Below, one piece after another: positions 14,715 through 23,427 of a DNA stretch of 49,004 nucleotides. The position numbers and the translations under genes were made by a program. The stretch spans positions 1 to 49,004 of the forward strand of contig JACOSH010000314.1 in assembly GCA_016178945.1 (NCBI GenBank), read 5' to 3'. The notes under the pieces were generated by a model, which saw only the letters and a program-made list of their open reading frames with translations, was not told where the DNA came from and made no database searches. The first letter of the stretch is position 1. Every line of letters begins with the position of its first letter. This DNA is from Acidobacteriota bacterium. GTDB taxonomy: Bacteria; Acidobacteriota; Terriglobia; Bryobacterales; Bryobacteraceae.

Positions 14715-17525
14715 ATGACGAAGAAAACATTGAGACCAGAGAAAAAGAAGACGGTTAAGACCCTCACCCACGAGGATGCTTCGCGCAAGAACATTCCCAC
14801 CGCTGAGTTCCAGTCCGTGATGCACAAGGAGGAGCAGAGCCCCATCCGAGTGTCCTATGAGCGCCGGAACCGGGACCTTGACCCGCAACTGGTCTGGCGC
14901 GGCAAGGACGAGCAAGATTGGTCAGATCTGGTGACGCACGCGCCGCCGCTCTATATCCAGGAAAAGGTCCACCCCAAGGTGCTGGTTGACGACCTGCTGC
15001 GCCGCAGCGCGGTTGATGTGAAAGCGGCCGAGGATCAGTTCGACCTCTTCGCCGACTTCAACGGCCTACCGGACGGGAACGCCAAGACCGAGTTCTACCA
15101 GCACGATGCCAACTGGAGCAACCGTATGATCCTCGGGGACAGCCTTCAAGTGATGGCGTCGCTGGCGGAACGGGAGGGACTGCGGGGCCAAGTGCAATGC
15201 ATCTACATCGACCCACCTTACGGCATCAAGTTCAACTCTAATTTCCAGTGGTCGACCACCAGCAGGGACGTGAAGGACGGCAGCGCAGAACACATCACGC
15301 GCGAGCCGGAGCAGGTAAAGGCTTTCCGTGATACCTGGCGGGACGGCATCCACTCATACCTCACCTACCTTCGAGACCGACTTACAGCCATGCGAGATTT
15401 GCTCGCGAGCAACGGTTCTATCTTCTTCCAAATAGGTGACGAGAACGCACACGTGGTTCACACGCTGCTTGACGAAGTCTTCGGCAGCGAAAACATGGTT
15501 TCCTTTGTGACCTTCAAGAAAACCTCGGGGGCTGGAAGCCCTTCCGGCGGAACAGAGGTTCTTGCATCCGTTTGTGATTATCTGGTGTGGTATGCGAAAG
15601 ATCGGTCTCAGGTTAAGTATCGGCAATTGTATCGTCAGAAGGCGGTCGGCGGGGATGGCGGAGGGCAGTACACATGGATACGAACCGAGAAGGGCGAGAA
15701 ACGTCAAGCGTCTGCGGATGAGCTGGCTGACAGCGGCCTGCAGCCGTTGATCTTCTCGCAAAACCCTCTCACATCACAGAGTTCTGGTCAGCCGCAGTTC
15801 TTCAGTGTGTTCGTTGATGGCCAAGAATACGTCTGCGGGAAGAGTGGCTGGAAAACTACTCGCGACGGAATGCGAAGACTCGGCCGTGCAGATCGCCTTC
15901 TCCCGATCGGTAAGAACGTCAGATACGTCCGTTTCTTCGATGACTTCAATGTGTTTCCATTTAATAACACATGGGAGGACACCGTCGTATCCGGCTTCGG
16001 CGACCCGAAAGTCTATGTTGTTCAGACCGTTTCGAAAGTGATTCAACGCTGCATTCTCATGACGACAGACCCTGGCGACCTTGTTCTCGACCCCACATGT
16101 GGCTCGGGCACGACCGCATTTGTCGCGGAGCAGTGGGGCCGACGTTGGATCACGATCGACACTTCTCGCGTCGCGCTCGCCCTGGCCCGGGCGCGTATTA
16201 TCGGCGCTCGCTATCCCTATTACTTGCTGGCCGACAGCAGGGACGGTCAACTGAAAGAAGCCACAGTAACGCAGTCGATTCCATCTGAGGCGCCCACCCA
16301 CGGCAACATCCGCCAGGGCTTCGTCTATGAACGCGTGCCCCATATCACGCTCAAGTCCATCGCCAACAACACCGAGATCGACGTCATCTGGGACAAGTTT
16401 CAGGGTGCAATCGAACCGTTGCGCGGGCAGCTCAACACCGCGCTCAAGCGGACGTGGGAAGAATGGGAAATCTCCCCCGAGGCCGACGCCAAGTGGACTG
16501 AAAAGGCAAAGCAGCTGCACACGCAGTGGTTGGAACAGCGTGTTGCCCGCCAGAAGGAAATCGACGCCTCGATCGCCGCCAAGGCGGACTTCGAATACCT
16601 GTACGACAAGCCCTACGAGGACAAGCGAAAGGTCCGCGTTGCTGGGCCGTTCACGGTAGAAAGCCTCTCCCCGCACCGCGTGCTGACCGTGGATGAGAAC
16701 GACGCAGTGATCGACGCCGGGGCGAAATCTCAGGACGGAAAGACACAAGACTTTGTCCAGATGATCCTGGAGAACCTCAAAACTGCTGGTGTTCAGCAGG
16801 CGCACAAGGAAGACAAGATCACGTTCTCCTCGATCACCCCTTGGCCAGGCGACTTGGTCTGCGCCGAAGGGAGGTATCAGGAGGGTGCCAGAGACTCCGG
16901 TACCAAGAAGCGTGCCGCCATCTTTATTGGGCCGGAGTTCGGTACCGTCTCCCGCCCGGATCTAGTGGCCGCCGCCCGCGAGGCGGGTGACGCCGGTTTC
17001 GATGTGCTGATCGCCTGCGCCTTCAACTACGATGCGCACTCAGCGGAATTCGACAAGCTCGGTCGCATCCCGGTGCTTAAAGCGCGGATGAATGCGGACC
17101 TGTATATGGCGGACGATCTGAAGAACACCGGCAAGGGCAATCTATTCGTCATTTTCGGTGAGCCGGACATCGACATCCTGAACGCCGCGGACGGGCAGAT
17201 TCAGGTTAAGGTCAACGGTGTAGATGTGTTTCATCCCAACACCGGCGAGGTCCGCAGCGACGGCGCCGAAGGGATCGCCTGCTGGTTCATCGATACCGAC
17301 TATAGCGAAGAGAGCTTCTTTGTCCGGCACGCCTACTTCCTGGGCGCGAACGATCCTTACAAATCGCTCAAGACCACGCTGAAGGCCGAAGTCAACGAAG
17401 AAGCCTGGGCTAGCCTGAATAGTGACACCTCCCGCCCGTTCGACAAACCCAAGTCCGGGCGGATCGCCGTCAAGGTTATCAACCATCTTGGCGATGAAGT
17501 AATGAAAGTGTTCCGGGTGGAGTGA
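14715..17525 (+). CDS. Type III-like site-specific DNA methyltransferase (Mod)
   Basis: This methyltransferase of about 936 residues protects host sites and probably supplies target recognition to Res. Motif IV is DPPYGIKFNSNFQ (about 166-178) and precedes the SAM-binding motif DPTCGSGTTAFVAEQWG (about residues 455-471). That order is typical of beta-class N6-adenine enzymes. The stretch between them would hold the recognition domain, and the long C-terminal half is shared by large Mod proteins. ATG 14715 is chosen for GAGG six bases upstream. GTG 14703, overlapping the res stop, is the alternative. The target sequence cannot be read from the protein. With Res and the helicase it forms a three-gene operon. 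Confidence 0.88.
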   Translation: MTKKTLRPEKKKTVKTLTHEDASRKNIPTAEFQSVMHKEEQSPIRVSYERRNRDLDPQLVWRGKDEQDWSDLVTHAPPLYIQEKVHPKVLVDDLLRRSAVDVKAAEDQFDLFADFNGLPDGNAKTEFYQHDANWSNRMILGDSLQVMASLAEREGLRGQVQCIYIDPPYGIKFNSNFQWSTTSRDVKDGSAEHITREPEQVKAFRDTWRDGIHSYLTYLRDRLTAMRDLLASNGSIFFQIGDENAHVVHTLLDEVFGSENMVSFVTFKKTSGAGSPSGGTEVLASVCDYLVWYAKDRSQVKYRQLYRQKAVGGDGGGQYTWIRTEKGEKRQASADELADSGLQPLIFSQNPLTSQSSGQPQFFSVFVDGQEYVCGKSGWKTTRDGMRRLGRADRLLPIGKNVRYVRFFDDFNVFPFNNTWEDTVVSGFGDPKVYVVQTVSKVIQRCILMTTDPGDLVLDPTCGSGTTAFVAEQWGRRWITIDTSRVALALARARIIGARYPYYLLADSRDGQLKEATVTQSIPSEAPTHGNIRQGFVYERVPHITLKSIANNTEIDVIWDKFQGAIEPLRGQLNTALKRTWEEWEISPEADAKWTEKAKQLHTQWLEQRVARQKEIDASIAAKADFEYLYDKPYEDKRKVRVAGPFTVESLSPHRVLTVDENDAVIDAGAKSQDGKTQDFVQMILENLKTAGVQQAHKEDKITFSSITPWPGDLVCAEGRYQEGARDSGTKKRAAIFIGPEFGTVSRPDLVAAAREAGDAGFDVLIACAFNYDAHSAEFDKLGRIPVLKARMNADLYMADDLKNTGKGNLFVIFGEPDIDILNAADGQIQVKVNGVDVFHPNTGEVRSDGAEGIACWFIDTDYSEESFFVRHAYFLGANDPYKSLKTTLKAEVNEEAWASLNSDTSRPFDKPKSGRIAVKVINHLGDEVMKVFRVE

Positions 17526-17541
17526 TCTCCCAGGTGGACTG

Positions 17542-19614
17542 ATGGAATTCCGAATCGCAGACACGTTCACGGACAGCCTCGCCAAACTCCCCGGCGACGA
17601 GCAGAAAGCCGTAAAGACAGCGGCCTTCGATCTCCAGTTGAACCCGGCGCATCCGAGTATGCAATTCCACAAGCTCGACCGGGCCAAGGATCGCAGGTTC
17701 TGGTCGATTCGGGTGAACAACGACGTCCGGCTGATCGTGCACCGGACTGAGACCAGCCTGTTGCTGTGCTACGTCGGTCATCACGACAACGCCTATCAAT
17801 GGGCAGAACGGCGCAAGCTCGAAACCCACCCCAAGACCGGCGCGGCGCAACTGGTGGAGGTACGGGAGACAGTGCAGGAGATCACCGTTCCCAAATATGT
17901 GGAAGTGGAACGTGCGTCACTTCCAAAGCCGCGCTTGTTCCCCGACATCTCCGAAGATGAGCTGCTCGGGTACGGCGTTCCGTCCGAATGGCTGGGCGAC
18001 GTGCGCAAGGCCAACGAGGACACGTTGCTGGAACTGGCGGATCACCTGCCGAGAGAAGCGGCCGAGGCCCTGCTGGACCTCGCGACGGGCGTCACCCCGC
18101 AGGTCGCCAAGCCGGTCGCCGCGGGAGCCGATCCGTTCCAGCATCCCGATGCTCAGCGACGCTTCCGGATGATGAGCAACCAGGAGGAACTGGAGCGCGC
18201 CCTCGACTATCCTTGGGAGAAGTGGACGATCTTCCTTCATCCTGCACAGCGCACTCTGGTTGAGCGCGAGTACGGCGGCCCGGCCCGGGTTGCGGGTTCG
18301 GCGGGGACGGGGAAGACCATCGTCGCGCTGCATCGCGCGGTCTTCCTTACTCGGGCAAATCCGGACGCCAGGGTGTTGCTCACCACCTTCTGCGACACGT
18401 TGTCGAATGCCCTGAGAACGAAGCTCCGGCGGTTCATCAGCAACGAACCACGCCTTGCTGAACGGCTGGAGGTACATTCGATGAACGCGATCGGCCGCCG
18501 GCTCTACGAAGTGAACTTTGGTCGTCCCCAGATCGCGTCCCGTGAAACGATTCGAGAGCTCCTGGAAGAAGCCGCCCGCACATTGGAAGGAAACCGGTTC
18601 TCCCTTCACTTCCTAACGACAGAGTGGGAGCAGGTGGTTGACGCATGGCAGTTGGAAGCCTGGGAGTCCTACCGTGACGTCGCGCGGTTGGGGCGCAAGA
18701 CACGTTTACAAGAAGCTCAGAGAGTCATGCTCTGGTCGATGTTCGAGCGTGTGCGGTCTGGCCTCCGGGCCCTGGGCCTGGTAACCTACTCAAGCGTGTT
18801 CAGTCGGGTGGCGGCGAAGCTTGCAGCAAGCGCGCATCCGCCATTCGACTTCGCGGTCGTAGATGAAGCCCAGGACGTCAGTGTTGCTCAGCTCCGGTTC
18901 CTTGCGGCGCTCGGCGCAGGTCGGCCGAATAGCCTCTTCTTTGCCGGCGACCTGGGACAGCGGATCTTTCAACAGCCGTTCTCCTGGAAGGCGCTTGGTG
19001 TCGATGTTCGGGGGCGTTCGTCCACACTGAGAATCAATTACCGAACTTCACACCAGATCCGAATGCAGGCCGACCGCCTCCTTGGTCCAGAGGTGTCCGA
19101 CGTCGACGGCAACACGGAACACCGCAGGGGCACGATCTCCACCTTCAACGGTCCACAGCCGGACATCATGGTTCTGGATACTCCCCAACAAGAGATCAAG
19201 GCCGTCAGCAAGTGGTTGGCGGAACGGACCAAGGAGGGCATCGTGCCACACGAAATCGGCGTCTTTGTCCGCTCAGCGGCCGAACTGGACCGAGCTCGTG
19301 CGGCGGTCGGGGATGCGAAGCTCCCCTACAAGGTGCTTGAGGACAACGTTGAGACCACCAGTGGCCGGACTTCGATCAGTACCATGCATCTCGCCAAGGG
19401 CTTGGAATTCCGCACTGTTGCGGTGATGGCCTGTGACGACGAGGTGATTCCGTTACAGGAACGGATCGAAACCGCCGCGGACGACGCGGATCTCGAAGAG
19501 GTCTACAATACGGAGCGACACTTACTCTACGTTGCCTGCACACGTGCCCGGGATCATCTGTTGGTGACGAGCGTCGATCCGGCGTCGGAATTCTTAGATG
19601 ATTTACGGCAGTGA
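17542..19614 (+). CDS. UvrD-like helicase with N-terminal RelE/ParE-like domain
   Basis: This is a 690-residue fusion. Residues 1-95 follow the RelE/ParE toxin-fold pattern (FTDSLAKLP, then HKLDRAKDRRFWSIRVNNDV and RLIVHR...LLLCYVGHHDNAY), with the basic residues typical of that fold. After a linker (about 95-230) comes a UvrD/Rep-type SF1 helicase. Its motifs are GSAGTGKT (motif I), VVDEAQDVS (II), LFFAGDLGQRI (III), TLRINYRTS (IV), TMHLAKGLEF (V) and LLYVACTRARDHLLV (VI). It lies 16 bases after mod, in the same operon, so it probably assists restriction by processing cut DNA. Whether the toxin-like domain cleaves RNA, docks on ribosomes or merely binds a partner is unknown. No antitoxin gene is adjacent. 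Confidence 0.85.
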   Translation: MEFRIADTFTDSLAKLPGDEQKAVKTAAFDLQLNPAHPSMQFHKLDRAKDRRFWSIRVNNDVRLIVHRTETSLLLCYVGHHDNAYQWAERRKLETHPKTGAAQLVEVRETVQEITVPKYVEVERASLPKPRLFPDISEDELLGYGVPSEWLGDVRKANEDTLLELADHLPREAAEALLDLATGVTPQVAKPVAAGADPFQHPDAQRRFRMMSNQEELERALDYPWEKWTIFLHPAQRTLVEREYGGPARVAGSAGTGKTIVALHRAVFLTRANPDARVLLTTFCDTLSNALRTKLRRFISNEPRLAERLEVHSMNAIGRRLYEVNFGRPQIASRETIRELLEEAARTLEGNRFSLHFLTTEWEQVVDAWQLEAWESYRDVARLGRKTRLQEAQRVMLWSMFERVRSGLRALGLVTYSSVFSRVAAKLAASAHPPFDFAVVDEAQDVSVAQLRFLAALGAGRPNSLFFAGDLGQRIFQQPFSWKALGVDVRGRSSTLRINYRTSHQIRMQADRLLGPEVSDVDGNTEHRRGTISTFNGPQPDIMVLDTPQQEIKAVSKWLAERTKEGIVPHEIGVFVRSAAELDRARAAVGDAKLPYKVLEDNVETTSGRTSISTMHLAKGLEFRTVAVMACDDEVIPLQERIETAADDADLEEVYNTERHLLYVACTRARDHLLVTSVDPASEFLDDLRQ

Positions 19615-19660
19615 GCTTCTCAGACTTTTTCAGAGGGCAGGCGTTTGCGAGATTTGAGCT

Positions 19661-19882
19661 ATGACCGCTGAAGCCACTCGCGAGGCCTACAGGTCTTTGT
19701 CGGAGACCCTGGTCTCTCTGGGTCTGGGCTGGATCGTTCATCAGGTCGAAGAGAGAGTCCGAGAGGGAAGATCTGTAGAAAAAGAAGCTCGAGTTTTCAG
19801 ATACGCAAGGCAGAGCAAATCTTGCTTGGAGTTGGGGGTGAGATGCACGGAGCCCGCCGACCGGGGAAACCCACGCTCATGA
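19661..19882 (+). CDS. Short hypothetical frame after the helicase, possibly truncated
   Basis: This 73-residue frame starts 47 bases after the helicase stop on the same strand. Its first 45 residues (MTAEATREAYRSLSETLVSL, then GLGWIVHQVEERVREGR) look like a genuine amphipathic helical protein. From about residue 48 (ARVFRYARQSKSCLELGV) the sequence loses protein character. A frameshift or truncation of a longer fourth cassette gene is therefore likely. Function unknown. Confidence 0.35.
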   Translation: MTAEATREAYRSLSETLVSLGLGWIVHQVEERVREGRSVEKEARVFRYARQSKSCLELGVRCTEPADRGNPRS

Positions 19883-20499
19883 TGACGCTCGATGCCGGGC
19901 TGTCGGCCCGCTTGTTAACTATATACGCGGAGCGTGCAGAAAGTGTCCGGCTCGGGTATACCAATGTCTCGCGCGCGTTAACCAACTGCGGGGAATGGCC
20001 CGGAGACGCGGAGAAACGGCCTTCGGTAAAGGTTTTCGGCTGGCGGTTTGACAACCCAAGCGAGACACGGCACAAAACGGAGAGAGGCGGAGGGGCGCTA
20101 AGTTGTCGTACAGGTGCGGGTTACGGGCGGGAGCGACGCGCTAACAAACTGCTGGTGAGAACTTCGAGGCGGGAACTTTGGCTCCCCGAGCGCTACACGA
20201 CAGGAACAGAGGGTGTTTGGCAGGGCCCGAGACGACCGTAAGTTGTTGGTTCTCCATAGGGTTCGGTGAATCTTCGGTACAGATGTCTCAGAACCATATT
20301 CATCGAAGCGCGCTCTCTGTTTGGTGTTCCACTCGGCCCGCTCAAATGAGACTCAAATTCGGGACGAAGCCAGAATTGGATTCGGGTTAGACATGCCTTT
20401 GTCTACCTGGACCCGCGCCCGTGAGGTCGTTCGTATCGCGAAGGAACAGCGCAGTTCTCCGCAGCCAGGTAGGAGAGCGGCATCCGCGAGTCCAGGTGT

Positions 20500-20790
20500 T
20501 CGTCGCGGCGTCGCTTCAAGTCCGCACGCACGCTCCCGGCTGTTGCTGTCATCGGCCGCCATCAGGCCGGTGTCGGCCAAACCGCGCGGATCCAAGATAC
20601 AAGAACCACGGCGCTGCGGTTGGCCAGATCGACCAGACGCCGCATCGCATCCGTGATCCGCGAATTGGTTCCCTCGGAGTCCAAATGCGGAAGCCGTCGG
20701 AGAACAGCAGCACCGCCTTGCGTCCCGGCAACTGGCGTAGCGCCCGGACGACAAAGCTGACCGCGCCGAGAGTTCCCAACGCAAGGACTC
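20500..20790 (-). pseudogene. Broken VWA-domain protein (TIGR03436-like) relic
   Basis: Read on the minus strand across three frames, the pieces line up as one protein. They are MGTLGAVSFVVRALRQLPGR then KAVLLFSDGFRI in one frame, ITDAMRRLVDLANRSAVVL in the next, and DPRGLADTGLMAADDS in the third. This order matches VWFA-related proteins abundant in Acidobacteriota (GTLGAL..V...L..LPGRKSV..FSDG, then R.L.D.ANR..V, then DARGL...G..AAD). At least two frameshifts break it and both ends are lost, so it is dead. It gives the best taxonomic hint in the window. It probably predates insertion of the flanking cassette. Confidence 0.7.
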
Positions 20791-21219
20791 ATTGCGGCTT
20801 CTATTTGACCGCGGGGAAGAGCCGCGATAAGCGCCCGAAACAGCGTGGACGCCGTTCGCACGGCGAATTCACTGTGGTCGCCCAGGCAGGTGAATGATCG
20901 AGGCTCCCTGGCCCGTGTAATCTGGCAAGACTTGAGCGTGGCGACAGATCGGCGGCTCGGTCTGCAAGCCCGGTGCTCTGTGGAGACGCGTCTGCGCTTG
21001 GCTTTGAACTGGCCGCGAGGCGGCGCCCGAGAAGTTTTTACAGTCACGCGGTAAAGATTACCCGGGACAATCTCACGGTAGGCTTTTCTGCTCAGGGAGT
21101 TACCCTAGCGTTGCCTCGGGGGAGATTCTTAGCACCCCTCATTGCGTACCAGGATACTGGCGTCGAGATCTTCAATTACTCGCCTCAGGGGGGCTTTGGA
21201 CCCGCGGTACAGCAGATCC

Positions 21220-21235
21220 TGGCATTACACATGCT
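21220..21235 (+). promoter_or_regulatory. Possible sigma-54-type promoter of the polysaccharide operon
   Basis: TGGCATTACACATGCT has the obligatory GG and GC dinucleotides with 10 bases between them and keeps TGGCA and TGCT. It departs from the consensus TGGCAC-N5-TTGCW at three positions. It would start transcription near 21247, giving a leader of about 150 bases before the antiterminator gene. No enhancer-binding protein gene is in the window. Confidence 0.3.
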
Positions 21236-21324
21236 CCCACCTTCTCATCTTAATCCGCACTGGCGCCTGCGTTACACCGGAGCCTTTGGCGGCGGTTCGT
21301 AATGGGAAGAAGACCACCCCAAAG

Positions 21325-21333
21325 GGCGGTAGC
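21325..21333 (+). promoter_or_regulatory. ops-like element in the leader of the antiterminator gene
   Basis: GGCGGTAGC is an exact copy of the 9-base core of the ops element that recruits RfaH to paused polymerase in enterobacterial polysaccharide operons. It lies 62 bases before the GTG of a NusG/RfaH-like gene that heads a 19-kb polysaccharide operon. Its first bases also form the right arm of a small hairpin (ACCACCC with GGGCGGT, 21313-21330, one mismatch). Functional identity is inference. Confidence 0.4.
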
Positions 21334-21395
21334 TCATCCAAATACTCATGCTGGAGACTCTCCGGAAACAATCCCGGGCCGAGGAGGATTGCAAG

Positions 21396-21965
21396 GTGCC
21401 GGTTCACACAGATCCCTGGTATGCGATCCGCGTCAAGTCTAATCGAGAACGTGTTACCGCGCAGGCGTTGAGGGGCAAAGGCCTCCAGGTTTGTTATCCC
21501 GTTTACAGCCAGCCAGGAACGCATAGCCGGGGTGAGCTGGAACGACCGTTGTTTCCCGGGTACATCTTTTGTAGCTTCGATGTTTCCGTTCGCTTGCCGG
21601 TTCTCACGGTTCCGGGCGTGGTGCACATTGTCAGCATCGGCAGGATCCCCCAGCCGGTCGACGAGCGCGAGATGGCGGCGGTGCTGAAGGTGATGCAGTC
21701 CGGTCTGCGCCTGGCGCCTTATCCGGCGCTACCTGTCGGGCAGCGGGTTCAACTTGAGCACGGCCCGCTCGCGGGAGTCGAGGGAGTCATTCTGGCTCAC
21801 AAGAACGGAGAGAGGTTCGTCGTGTCCGTCTCGCTCTTACAGCGATCGGTTGCAGTGGAAGTGGATCGAGCCTGGATCAGGCCTATTCGAACTGCGCGGG
21901 TCCCGGAGAGTCAACATCATGTCCCCCCCCAAAGTCCTGACAGACGGCAGAACGGGCAGCTATAG
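21396..21965 (+). CDS. NusG-family specialised antiterminator (RfaH/UpxY-like)
   Basis: This 189-residue paralog of NusG would bind RNA polymerase early in the operon and suppress premature termination. The NGN domain covers about 1-100 (PWYAIRVKSNRERVTAQAL, then PLFPGYIFCSFD, then VPGVVHIVSIGRIPQPVDE), the usual UpxY-type pattern. A KOW-type region follows (PLAGVEGVILAHKNGERFVV). GTG 21396 is chosen because GAGGAGG lies 8 bases upstream. ATG 21348 has no such site and adds 16 residues of no character. Its 3' end overlaps the wzz-like start by 47 bases. Its position as first gene of a 17-gene operon is typical of loci that depend on such factors. Confidence 0.87.
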   Translation: MPVHTDPWYAIRVKSNRERVTAQALRGKGLQVCYPVYSQPGTHSRGELERPLFPGYIFCSFDVSVRLPVLTVPGVVHIVSIGRIPQPVDEREMAAVLKVMQSGLRLAPYPALPVGQRVQLEHGPLAGVEGVILAHKNGERFVVSVSLLQRSVAVEVDRAWIRPIRTARVPESQHHVPPQSPDRRQNGQL

Positions 21966-23427
21966 CCTCCTGCTGAGAAACCTGGCGGATCGGCTGTTCC
22001 GGCAGAAGAACTTCATCTTGAAGGCCTTCCTCCTGCTGAACCTGGCGGCCGGCGGCTACCTCCTGTGGCTTCCAACCGCCTATGAGGCAGAGATCAAGTT
22101 CCTGGTGAACAACATCCGTGCGGACGCGGTAGTGACCCCCGAGTCCAGCAACGGACAGGTGGCGCGCACCTACGTCGACGAAGCCGTGATCGCCACCGAG
22201 ATCCAGCTTCTCTCCAACCGCGTGCTGCTGCGCGACGTGGTGGTCCGCTGCGGGTTGGCGGAGGACTCCAGCGACATTTCGGTCGAAAGAGCGGTCAGGG
22301 AGCTGCAGAAAGCGCTCAAAATCTCGCCGGTCCTGAAAGCCAACATGATCAAGGCCAGTTACTCTTCGCCGAATCCCAAAGAAACGGCCGCGGTACTGCA
22401 GGCGATGGCGGACGGATACCTGAACGAACACTTGCGAGTACACAGCAGCTCGGGCGTCTACGAGTTCTTCAACCGGCAGGCGCTCCACTACCAGCGGCAA
22501 TTACGGGACCTGCAAACCCGCTTGTCGGAGTTCCAACAACCGCGCAACATCGTGCTGCTCGGCCAGCAGAAGGACCTGAACCTGCGGAAAATGGTGGATC
22601 TCGAGGGGGCGCTCAAAGAGACCGAGGCGGCCCGTCTGGAGAACGAGCAGCGAATCCGGAAGTTGAGGAGCCAACTGGCGGGCCTAACACCGCGCATCAC
22701 AACGCAGGCGCGCAAGCTGCCCAATCAATATTCGGTGGAACGGTTGAACACCATGCTCGCCGAACTGCAGAACCGCAGAACCGAGCTGTTGACGAAGTTT
22801 CGCCCGGACGACCGGATGATCAAGCAGTTGGACCAGCAGATCGCCGACACCAGGCTGGCCATGGATCGCGCGAACAACCTGTTTTCGGCCGAAGAGGCGA
22901 CAGACGTAAACCCGCTGCGCCAGTCGCTGGAGGCCGAACTGGCGAAAGCGGAATTGAATGCCACCGGTCTGCGCGCCCGGGCCGCCGGCTTGACCGATCA
23001 GGTCGCCGAGTACCGGCGCTCGCTGGGCAGCCTGCAGCATGCCACGCCGGACGACGATCAACTGTTACGCGACATCAAGGAGGCGGAAGACAGCTTTTTT
23101 CTTTACTCCAAGAAGCGCGAGGAGGCTCGAATCGCCGAGGCGATGGACCGCCAGAAGATCGCCAATGTGGTGCTGGTGGAGCCGCCAAAGGCGCCGCAGA
23201 TTCCCAGGCAAAAGCTCACCGGGAGCCTGGCGGCCGGCTATTTGCTGTGCTGCCTGATCATCCTGGGAATTGCCTTTTTCATAGCTATCACCAAGAACAC
23301 CGTGTACACCCCCTGGGAGCTGGAAGGGCTGACGGGTCTTCCCGTGCTGGCCAGCTTCTGCCTACGTACTTTACCGCCACCTTCGCCGCGTCTGGAGAGC
23401 GGCGCGACCCTGGAGTCAATTCGATGA
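21919..23427 (+). CDS. Wzz/GumC-type polysaccharide co-polymerase (chain-length determinant)
   Basis: This 502-residue inner-membrane protein would control glycan chain length and link polymerase to export. A first membrane segment is at about residues 32-54 (ILKAFLLLNLAAGGYLLWL). A periplasmic Wzz domain follows, then a long coiled coil (about 180-400, rich in QRQLRDLQTRLSEFQ-type heptads). The second membrane segment is near residues 435-460 (AAGYLLCCLIILGIAFF). The pre-TM2 proline-rich VEPPKAPQIPRQK is the family hallmark. The ATG at 21919 has GGAGAG 8 bases upstream. The open frame extends back to 21754, but that part only shadows the antiterminator gene. The stop overlaps the next start (ATGA). 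The kinase domain is absent and the neighbour supplies a kinase-like partner. Confidence 0.88.
   Translation: MSPPKVLTDGRTGSYSLLLRNLADRLFRQKNFILKAFLLLNLAAGGYLLWLPTAYEAEIKFLVNNIRADAVVTPESSNGQVARTYVDEAVIATEIQLLSNRVLLRDVVVRCGLAEDSSDISVERAVRELQKALKISPVLKANMIKASYSSPNPKETAAVLQAMADGYLNEHLRVHSSSGVYEFFNRQALHYQRQLRDLQTRLSEFQQPRNIVLLGQQKDLNLRKMVDLEGALKETEAARLENEQRIRKLRSQLAGLTPRITTQARKLPNQYSVERLNTMLAELQNRRTELLTKFRPDDRMIKQLDQQIADTRLAMDRANNLFSAEEATDVNPLRQSLEAELAKAELNATGLRARAAGLTDQVAEYRRSLGSLQHATPDDDQLLRDIKEAEDSFFLYSKKREEARIAEAMDRQKIANVVLVEPPKAPQIPRQKLTGSLAAGYLLCCLIILGIAFFIAITKNTVYTPWELEGLTGLPVLASFCLRTLPPPSPRLESGATLESIR

Larger units (their letters stand above)
19615..21395. other. Relic zone between restriction cassette and polysaccharide operon
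   Basis: This stretch of about 1.8 kb has no intact gene I can support beyond a doubtful short frame at 19661. It holds a multiply frameshifted VWA-domain relic on the minus strand (about 20500-20790). Short frames elsewhere (for example 19822-20241 plus, 20973-21302 plus) show no domain. The last 180 bases contain the sigma-54-like and ops-like sequences described separately. Confidence 0.5.

Noticed and set aside
15774-16805. 343-residue minus-strand frame inside the methyltransferase gene
   Set aside because: It lies fully inside a gene with clear motifs on the other strand and has no domain of its own. High GC makes such antisense frames long.
20973-21302. Plus-strand frame upstream of the antiterminator gene
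   Set aside because: No domain and no ribosome binding site. It covers the proposed leader and promoter region.
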